This document shows, in pieces, positions 1 through 5,483 of a stretch of 7,028 bases of DNA. The notes under the pieces are model-generated. The model did no database searches. It was not told the DNA's origin and saw nothing but the letters and a program-made list of their open reading frames with translations. Both the position numbers and the translations under genes were made by a program. The stretch's first letter is position 1, and the number at the start of each line of letters is the position of its first letter. Location of the stretch: positions 1 through 7,028 of the forward strand of contig DAOWCP010000106.1 in the NCBI GenBank assembly GCA_030639495.1, given 5' to 3'. The DNA comes from JAGLTN01 sp023135255 (lineage in GTDB: Bacteria > Planctomycetota > Phycisphaerae > Sedimentisphaerales > Anaerobacaceae).

Positions 1-78
1 CCCGATACCGAAGACATCCGCAACGCAACCCAAACAGTCCTGAAATTTGTAGATGATCAGGTAAATTCACTAAGCTGA
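1..78 (+). CDS. C-terminal end of an unidentified upstream protein (partial)
   Basis: The first frame is open from the window edge to a TGA at 76-78 and encodes a 25-residue tail ending in KFVDDQVNSLS. Its codon choice resembles that of the neighbouring genes, and the stop is followed by a promoter-like gap, as expected for a gene end. The tail is polar and probably helical. It is too short to assign to a family, and I do not recognise it. A minus-strand frame is also open over this stretch, so coding on the + strand is likely but not certain. Confidence 0.45.
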   Translation, partial: PDTEDIRNATQTVLKFVDDQVNSLS

Positions 79-112
79 TATGATTTATTAGACATTCTGA
101 AAAACGAATTTG

Positions 113-141
113 TTGACTTAATACTTTCTTTCGATTATCAT
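113..141 (+). promoter_or_regulatory. Sigma70-type promoter for purC
   Basis: A -35 box TTGACT (113-118, 5 of 6 to consensus) is followed after exactly 17 bases by a -10 box TATCAT (136-141, 5 of 6). Transcription would start near 148, giving a leader of about 30 bases before the ATG at 179. It lies in the only sizeable gap on the + strand, directly after the stop of the upstream gene. The match is by eye; the element has not been shown to be active. Confidence 0.6.
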
Positions 142-167
142 GCGACCCGAATTGAAAACCATTAAAC

Positions 168-173
168 AAGGAG
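168..173 (+). promoter_or_regulatory. Ribosome binding site deciding the purC start
   Basis: AAGGAG lies 5 bases before the ATG at 179, a near-ideal Shine-Dalgarno match and spacing. The in-frame ATG further upstream at 140 has no such site and falls inside the predicted -10 box. The site therefore supports 179 as the true start. Confidence 0.8.
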
Positions 174-178
174 CTCTT

Positions 179-1081
179 ATGGCAAATATTATTTTACAGA
201 CCAACATAGCTGACCAACAGCCCAAAAGGGGCAAAGTTCGAGATATTTACAACCTCGGCGATAACCTGCTGATCGTTGCAACCGACAGGTTAAGCGCTTT
301 TGACGTAATAATGACCAACGGAATACCTTATAAAGGTCAGATCCTGACCCAGATTTCAAAATTCTGGTTCGAATACCTCACAGACATAACAGAAAACCAC
401 CTCATAACTGATGATGTTACAAAATTCCCAGCACCCTTCTGCGACTATCCGGACCAGCTCGCAGGCAGATCCATGCTCGTTAAAAAAGTTGAGGTCCTGC
501 CGATAGAATGTGTTATCCGCAGCTACCTCACCGGTTCAGGTTGGAAAGAATACCAGCAAAGCGGAACCGTTTGCGGCCAAAAGCTGCCTGAAGGGATTCC
601 GCAGTGCGGCAAAATACCGGAACTTATCTTCACACCAGCAACAAAAGCTGAGATCGGTGAACACGATGAAAACATCGGCTTTGACCGCTGCGTTGAGGTC
701 ATCGGCAAACAATCAGCTGAATTTGTCCGTGACAAAAGTACCGCAATATTTGAAAAAGCTTCCGCTTACGCCCAGACAAAAGGCATAATCCTCGCCGATA
801 CGAAATTCGAATGGGGACTTGTTGACGGAAAGATAATCTTAATTGATGAAGTGTTGACTCCTGACTCTTCGAGATTCTGGCCTGCGGATAAATACGAACC
901 AGGCAGAGATCAGGAAAGTTACGACAAACAGTTCGTAAGAAATTATCTTGAAAGCATCAACTTCGATAAGTCAGGCCCAGGCGTCGTTCTGCCGGATGAC
1001 ATCGTCGAAAAAACCAGTGCGAAATATATCGAAGCTTATGAAGAGCTTACCGGTAAAAAATTCCAGATTCAGGTCTGTTAG
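179..1081 (+). CDS. purC: Phosphoribosylaminoimidazole-succinocarboxamide synthase (SAICAR synthetase)
   Basis: This cytoplasmic enzyme of de novo purine synthesis joins aspartate to CAIR using ATP, giving SAICAR. Seen in the 300-residue product: the nucleotide-binding start GKVRDIY (18-24) and DRLSAFD (36-42), the core CVIRSYLTGSGWKEY (101-115), the TPATKAEIGEHDENI segment (142-156), and the C-terminal LIDEVLTPDSSRFWP (221-235). All are family hallmarks. The length matches the longer form (about 300 aa, as in yeast Ade1) rather than the roughly 240-residue B. subtilis type. The start at 179 is chosen over the in-frame ATG at 140 because of the AAGGAG site and because the promoter -10 box covers 140. 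The stop is an amber TAG, and the next gene begins one codon later in the same frame. No other pur gene is visible. Identification is firm. Confidence 0.97.
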   Translation: MANIILQTNIADQQPKRGKVRDIYNLGDNLLIVATDRLSAFDVIMTNGIPYKGQILTQISKFWFEYLTDITENHLITDDVTKFPAPFCDYPDQLAGRSMLVKKVEVLPIECVIRSYLTGSGWKEYQQSGTVCGQKLPEGIPQCGKIPELIFTPATKAEIGEHDENIGFDRCVEVIGKQSAEFVRDKSTAIFEKASAYAQTKGIILADTKFEWGLVDGKIILIDEVLTPDSSRFWPADKYEPGRDQESYDKQFVRNYLESINFDKSGPGVVLPDDIVEKTSAKYIEAYEELTGKKFQIQVC

Positions 1082-1084
1082 AAG

Positions 1085-2296
1085 TTGAACGATAAATTAT
1101 TAATATTTCGCTGGAAGCAGTTATTCGCTGTAACGGTAGCTCATCTCATTATTGATATGTTCGCTGGTATGCTGCCGACGATTTTGCCTGCTATCCAGAC
1201 ACAGTTCGCTTTAACTGTCGCACAGGGAGCTTTGATATTAGGCACGCTCAACTTTACCTGCAACCTTGTCCAGGTACTAACGGGCCACTTAAGACCAGAC
1301 AAAAAGAGGCCTTTCTTTATGCATCTGGGCTTTATGCTGGCAGCAGCAATTTGCCTTATCGCTGTTTTGCCCCGGTCGGCTGACTCTATGCCGGCAATTT
1401 TAATACTGGCGGTTGTCACCGCTATTGGCGTAGCAATACTGCACCCCGAAGGTATGCGGGCGATACACATCTTAAAACCAATATCAGCTTCGATGACAAC
1501 CTCAGTTTTCATGGCTGGCGGCTTTGTCGGCATATCAGTTGGAATGCTAATCGCCCCGATACTTGTCACCCGCTTCGGCCTGGAAGGGCTTTACTTCCTG
1601 CTGTTATGCCCTGCTGTCGGGATGGCGTTAATCTATTTCCTCAGAATTAAACTCGCAGTGGAAAAACCGAGATCAATACAAAAAACCGCCGAAAAAGGAA
1701 AACTAAGCTTTTGGCCTATAATGATAATGGCTATCCCAGCCACTACCGCAACAACGATCATCGCGTGGATCCTGCCTATGAGACTGCACGAGCTCGGCTT
1801 TGAACTGACCTTTGGCGGTATCTGCTCTATGGTCTTTTGTGTCGGCGGTGCACTCGGTTCATTTTTCTGGTCAAAAGTCGCTGACAAAAAAGGTCCGCTG
1901 TTTTGCTCAATCATCGCTTCGCTGTTAGGCATTCCACTACTGATATGTCACCAGGCAACGATCGAACATAAATCCGCAATATTGTTTTTATTTTTCGCAG
2001 GCTTCGGCTCAATCGCTGCTTATCCCCTTATAGCTACTGTTGCAAGATACACTTCCGGGCCTAACCTCGGAATGAGAATGAGTCTTATCGTAGGAGGGGC
2101 ATGGGGAATAGCAAGCCTTATTCAGATGCTGATAGGCTATTTCGCTGAACAAATCGGACTCCATAATATCCTGCTATATTCATCCGCGGGCTATCTTATA
2201 TCCGCTGTTATAGGTTTTGTCATTTTCAAACATATTCGTAACGTTGCCGGCGATTTTTCTGGTATAATACCTGCAAAAATAAATGCTGATAAATAA
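1085..2296 (+). CDS. MFS transporter, fosmidomycin-resistance (Fsr)-like
   Basis: The 403-residue product is an inner-membrane protein with about twelve hydrophobic helices (roughly 11-34, 45-66, 78-96, 101-120, 136-160, 167-187, then 207-230, 243-262, 272-288, 297-318, 332-352, 361-382) and a charged central loop (about 190-206), the standard MFS 6+6 layout. The early AHLIIDMFAGMLPTILPAI segment and the HPEGMR motif (120-125) resemble the AHLxND and HPExxR signatures of Fsr-type efflux proteins. SKVADKKG (263-270) is the MFS loop motif of the second half. The start is TTG at 1085, one codon after the purC stop and in the same frame, without a convincing Shine-Dalgarno site, so translation is probably coupled to purC. 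The first in-frame ATG would cut into helix 1. Drug or metabolite export is inferred from family; the substrate is unknown. Confidence 0.85.
   Translation: MNDKLLIFRWKQLFAVTVAHLIIDMFAGMLPTILPAIQTQFALTVAQGALILGTLNFTCNLVQVLTGHLRPDKKRPFFMHLGFMLAAAICLIAVLPRSADSMPAILILAVVTAIGVAILHPEGMRAIHILKPISASMTTSVFMAGGFVGISVGMLIAPILVTRFGLEGLYFLLLCPAVGMALIYFLRIKLAVEKPRSIQKTAEKGKLSFWPIMIMAIPATTATTIIAWILPMRLHELGFELTFGGICSMVFCVGGALGSFFWSKVADKKGPLFCSIIASLLGIPLLICHQATIEHKSAILFLFFAGFGSIAAYPLIATVARYTSGPNLGMRMSLIVGGAWGIASLIQMLIGYFAEQIGLHNILLYSSAGYLISAVIGFVIFKHIRNVAGDFSGIIPAKINADK
2260..2268 (+). promoter_or_regulatory. Possible extended -10 promoter for the PHP and kinase genes
   Basis: TGGTATAAT is a perfect extended -10 element (TGN plus TATAAT) inside the last codons of the transporter gene. 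It is 66 bases before the PHP start, giving a leader of about 60 bases. There is no good -35 box at 17 bases, which extended -10 promoters can tolerate. The bases also encode ordinary residues (SGIIP), so chance is a real alternative. Confidence 0.3.
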
Positions 2297-2333
2297 TGTT
2301 ACAACGAAATAACAATAGCAAGGCTAAGCAGCT

Positions 2334-3095
2334 ATGATAAATTATGATTCACATATACATACCGCCTATTGCGGCCACGCTGAAGGCATGACAACCGAAG
2401 CGATTATAAAGCAAGCTCAACTTAAAAATCTGAAAACTATAATTATCACGGACCACGTTCTCAATAGTGACGATTTAAAAATAATCGATAATATCCGCGA
2501 AGAAGCAGCCTTTATTGAAACCGGCTGTAATGTTATTGTGGGTGCAGAAATAGATGCTGATGGCACACGCACTGATGGAAAACTTGTCACAGATGACCTT
2601 GATAACATAGACTACGTAATTGGTTCAATTCATTATATCCCCGGCATCGGCAACTACCCACACTCACCTGAGGATTGCAACTTAGAACCAGAAGAACTGC
2701 TTGACCGATGGCAAAGCACCCTGTTTGGAGTGGTATCGAACCCGAAAGTAAACACGCTTGCCCACCCCGGAAGAATGATCGCAAGCATTCTTGACTTTGA
2801 CCCATTTTTTGAAGACATGCTCACGATATTTTCACAAGCCGCTAAAATATCCGCAAAAAATAATATCTTCTGGGAAATAAATGAGCTTAATGGTGACAAA
2901 CTTTCAGACCAATACAAACGAAGCTGGCATAAAGTATACGAAGTCGCCCTTGATGAAAATGTTGGTCTGGTTTTTGGTTCTGATGCCCACAAGATCGAAG
3001 ATATAGGCAAAACCACTTTCAGCCAAAGAATACTTCGTAAATTGCCCGCCAATTGTCTTCTCAATCCAGGTGACATGGGGATTATAAATGATTAA
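2334..3095 (+). CDS. PHP-domain metal-dependent phosphoesterase (YcdX/HisJ-like)
   Basis: This is a 253-residue single-domain PHP protein, probably cytoplasmic. All nine expected metal ligands are visible: H7 and H9 (DSHIHT), H15 (CGHAE), H41 (TDH), E72 (GAEID), H100 (GSIHY), H144 (LAHPGR), D217 and H219 (GSDAH). Their spacing closely follows E. coli YcdX, which holds a trinuclear metal site. Members hydrolyse phosphomonoesters such as histidinol phosphate, or have unknown small substrates. The classical HisJ role cannot be assumed because no his genes are nearby. An AAGG at 2320-2323 lies 10 bases before the ATG, a weak ribosome site. The 3' end overlaps the kinase gene by 8 bases, so the two are probably translationally coupled and may share a pathway. 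Fold and metal chemistry are secure; the substrate is not. Confidence 0.88.
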   Translation: MINYDSHIHTAYCGHAEGMTTEAIIKQAQLKNLKTIIITDHVLNSDDLKIIDNIREEAAFIETGCNVIVGAEIDADGTRTDGKLVTDDLDNIDYVIGSIHYIPGIGNYPHSPEDCNLEPEELLDRWQSTLFGVVSNPKVNTLAHPGRMIASILDFDPFFEDMLTIFSQAAKISAKNNIFWEINELNGDKLSDQYKRSWHKVYEVALDENVGLVFGSDAHKIEDIGKTTFSQRILRKLPANCLLNPGDMGIIND

Positions 3096-3597
3096 ATCCA
3101 ATATAATACTTATAGGTATGCCCGGCGTCGGCAAAAGCACTGTCGGTGTTCTGCTCGCAAAAGCATTAGGACGATATTTCCTTGATACAGATGTCCATAT
3201 CCAGGCCCTCGAAAATCAAACACTGCAAAGCATCCTTGACGAAAAGGGCAAAGAAGATTTCTGCAACATGGAGCAAGAGCAAATTATGCGCATCGATGCC
3301 CAAAATGCCGTAATTGCAACGGGAGGCTCAGCGGTCTATAGCTCTAAAGCTATGGATCATTTATCTGCCGATGGAATCATAATACATCTTGACCTGGACT
3401 ACGAATCGATTGAAAAAAGAATCACCAATCTTTCAACAAGAGGCGTCGTAAAAGAAAAACACCAAAGCCTCAAAGACCTCTACGGCAAGCGTCAGCCAAT
3501 TTACCTCGAATATGCCCTGATAACCATCGATTGCGCAGACAAAAATCAGGACCAGATAGTAACCGAGATCATCGAACGTTTAAACGATAAAGACTAA
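3088..3597 (+). CDS. Shikimate kinase-like P-loop kinase with altered substrate site
   Basis: The 169-residue product has the usual length and motif order of shikimate kinase, which phosphorylates shikimate with ATP. Seen: Walker A GMPGVGKS (10-17), DTD (33-35), the second glycine motif ATGGSAVY (77-84), the lid arginine in TRGV (R118), and RQPIY (R135). Mapped on the M. tuberculosis enzyme, D35 and R135 match shikimate ligands. The arginine expected in F-R-x-x-E (R58) is C59 (FCNME), and the GGG triad is GGS (79-81). The lid has TRGV instead of RPLL. It therefore belongs to a divergent branch: it may still be an AroK, or may phosphorylate another small alcohol. The start overlaps the PHP gene by 8 bases, with GGGG (3077-3080) 7 bases upstream. 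The last 29 bases overlap the convergent GH51 gene. Kinase fold is secure, substrate uncertain; the gene symbol is withheld for that reason. Confidence 0.85.
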   Translation: MIKSNIILIGMPGVGKSTVGVLLAKALGRYFLDTDVHIQALENQTLQSILDEKGKEDFCNMEQEQIMRIDAQNAVIATGGSAVYSSKAMDHLSADGIIIHLDLDYESIEKRITNLSTRGVVKEKHQSLKDLYGKRQPIYLEYALITIDCADKNQDQIVTEIIERLNDKD

Positions 3598-5455
3598 CGC
3601 TGTACCCCGGCAATGTCACCTTACCTTTGAACGCCGAAAAGCTGCTTTCTTTTATCTCCACATCACCCTCACGACCCGGATCATTGTAGGCCATCGGATC
3701 AGGATTTTCTATTCGCCACAGCTTACCGGTGCCTGTTAGTTCCACAGCCTTGGTATTCAACATAACTTCACAACTTTCGCCAAGCGGATTCACCAACGCG
3801 ACAGTCAATGCTTTTTTATCTTCCGTCCACGCAGCACAAATATCTATAGGCTTAAAATCACCAGTTATCTCTACCGGCACCTTACCAAAATGCTTCCGAT
3901 ACATCACCATGGGAAGTCCTATCGTCGCAAAACACGCATCAGTTTTATTAGTCTTTATCGCACCAATAACATTAACAGTCTGTGCATAAGTTGCCATCTC
4001 GATAATATCAGAATTATTAAAGAAAGCATGAAATCCCGCTGCTATCCCCAAAGCATCCTTCATGAAATATCGTGTCCCCAGGTTGCCATAAAGGTAAGGC
4101 CCATACCAGTAGCCCCATTCATCCATTGCGATCCTGATATCTTTCTCTGCGAGTCCGTCGATTTCCTGTCGATATTTTCTATGCTCATCAGCGATCCAGT
4201 TAATCACCCATACCAATTTATTAACATGCTCAGCAACATTATCAACTGACTCTCTAACATAACAATGCTCGCTCATAAGTGTTGTATAGTCGCCGCTTTT
4301 TATCAGCATCTCCTTCGACCAGTCACCTGTCCAGCCTACGGTAATTATTTTTATCGAATCATCCTCAGCCAGCATCGCTTTGGCGCAGGCATTGTGCTTG
4401 GCTGGGTATTTGTCTATTGGAATATTACCCACCTGCCACCAGCCGTACATTTCATTGCCGATACCCCACCATTTAATATTGAAAGGCTCCGGGTATCCCA
4501 TCTGGGCTCGCAGCTTCCCCATCGGCGTATCAACACCGCCATTGCAATACTGCACTTCCTCAGCCACATCTTCAACAGTGTTACCTGTGCCGCTATCAAC
4601 GATCAACAAAGGCTCAGCATCCAATACCCGGCACAGTTCGATAAACTCATTTATCCCCATCTCATTGTTTTCGATCTTACCGGGCCCCGAACCATGTCCC
4701 GGTGCCCTTTTATCCCTGTCGCAAACTCTCGGCTTCCATTTATATCCACCAACAAAACATCCGCCAGGCCAGCGATAAACAGGAGCATTAAGCTCTTTCA
4801 AAAGTGCTATAGTATCGGCCCGAAAACCTTTAATATTATCCGCGGGCATCAATGAAACAGTCCCGATAGTAAAACTGCCTGAACCTTTTGCGGATATCTC
4901 AAGTGTGCCGTTAGAAGTAGTTTTACCGGCTTTAAAACTCAATGGATATTTTACATATTCGGCTGTAACTTTTTTAATACTGACAGTTTGGCGGTCTTTC
5001 TTCGATGTCCCACAGCCGAGTGTGATATCCACAGGCCCGGAAAAACCATCAGCAGATAAGATCACATACCCTGTGTAATTGTTACCCTTAACAAGACCAA
5101 GCTCTTGCTGGTATATACCACAGCCGATCTGGCTGTTTAAACTGACCTTAACGCCGTTGCGTCCAACAAAAGATTTTTCACCAGCACCGCTGATACAGCC
5201 GGTAACACCCTTCAATTGCCATACTGACTTCCTGCTGCAGGCAGGATGGAAAAATTTCCTGTCGAACACCATCTCCGCCCATATCCCGCCGTCAATACAT
5301 CTGCCCACATGTTCAATAAATTGACCATAAATATAATCACTGATAGGCTCTTTAGTTTTATCTGCCTCTATATCAGCAGTAAAATTCCCAGCCCAAACAG
5401 CTGCCGTCAACATTAAAAATACGACAACTGTAAATACACCTCGGCGATTAAACAT
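3569..5455 (-). CDS. Secreted family GH51 glycosidase, alpha-L-arabinofuranosidase-like, divergent
   Basis: The 628-residue precursor has a signal peptide (1-22). The start of the catalytic domain (GQFIEHVGRC, E48) is followed by an inserted beta-rich, CBM-like segment (about 85-203), then the TIM barrel and a C-terminal beta domain ending near SLYRLNVR. The acid/base is E335 in IGNEMYG (codon 4451-4453) and the nucleophile is E446 in AMDEWGYWYGP (codon 4118-4120). H397/Y399 (SEHCY) and Q492 (AQTVNV) of the sugar site are kept. Family members release terminal arabinofuranose from arabinan or arabinoxylan with retention. Odd points: RWPGGNF is RWPGGCF (C233), the loop after it (241-262) lacks the Trp of the paralogue, VN is VD (D287), and there are 14 cysteines. 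The gene follows its GH51 paralogue after 28 bases, so one operon is likely. Specificity may differ from arabinofuranosidase. Confidence 0.9.
   Translation of the reverse strand: MFNRRGVFTVVVFLMLTAAVWAGNFTADIEADKTKEPISDYIYGQFIEHVGRCIDGGIWAEMVFDRKFFHPACSRKSVWQLKGVTGCISGAGEKSFVGRNGVKVSLNSQIGCGIYQQELGLVKGNNYTGYVILSADGFSGPVDITLGCGTSKKDRQTVSIKKVTAEYVKYPLSFKAGKTTSNGTLEISAKGSGSFTIGTVSLMPADNIKGFRADTIALLKELNAPVYRWPGGCFVGGYKWKPRVCDRDKRAPGHGSGPGKIENNEMGINEFIELCRVLDAEPLLIVDSGTGNTVEDVAEEVQYCNGGVDTPMGKLRAQMGYPEPFNIKWWGIGNEMYGWWQVGNIPIDKYPAKHNACAKAMLAEDDSIKIITVGWTGDWSKEMLIKSGDYTTLMSEHCYVRESVDNVAEHVNKLVWVINWIADEHRKYRQEIDGLAEKDIRIAMDEWGYWYGPYLYGNLGTRYFMKDALGIAAGFHAFFNNSDIIEMATYAQTVNVIGAIKTNKTDACFATIGLPMVMYRKHFGKVPVEITGDFKPIDICAAWTEDKKALTVALVNPLGESCEVMLNTKAVELTGTGKLWRIENPDPMAYNDPGREGDVEIKESSFSAFKGKVTLPGYSVSLYRLNVR
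5390..5455 (-). other. Signal peptide of the 628-residue GH51 protein
   Basis: The first 22 residues have a basic start (NRR at 3-5), a hydrophobic core (about 8-18) and an A-V-W-A ending before G23, which fits a type I signal peptidase site of A-x-A style (A20, A22). No lipobox cysteine is present, so the protein should be released to the periplasm or exported further rather than lipid-anchored. The cleavage position is inferred by eye. Confidence 0.75.
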
Positions 5456-5461
5456 AAAAAT

Positions 5462-5466
5462 TCCTT
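5462..5466 (-). promoter_or_regulatory. Ribosome binding site of the 628-residue GH51 gene
   Basis: On the minus strand AAGGA lies 6 bases before the ATG at 5455, within the 28-base gap after the upstream paralogue's stop. It confirms the chosen start and gives the gene its own strong initiation site inside the presumed operon. Confidence 0.7.
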
Positions 5467-5483
5467 AACTATTGCTCTTAATA

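Noticed and set aside
140..178. Upstream extension of purC from the ATG at 140
   Set aside because: It overlaps the predicted -10 box, has no ribosome site, and the added residues do not resemble a PurC N-terminus; the ATG at 179 has a strong AAGGAG.
1141..1569. A 142-codon open frame on the - strand
   Set aside because: Antisense to the transporter's membrane helices; no family features or ribosome site.
2654..3076. A 140-codon open frame on the - strand
   Set aside because: Antisense to the PHP gene, whose metal-ligand motifs show that the + strand is the coding one; the translated product is Ser-rich shadow-like sequence.
3102..3107. Perfect TATAAT hexamer
   Set aside because: It lies just inside the kinase coding region (NIIL codons) with no -35 box at proper spacing and no TG extension.
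4265..4855. A 196-codon open frame on the + strand
   Set aside because: It lies wholly antisense to the barrel-coding part of the GH51 gene, shows no recognisable motif and is explained by codon bias of the real gene.
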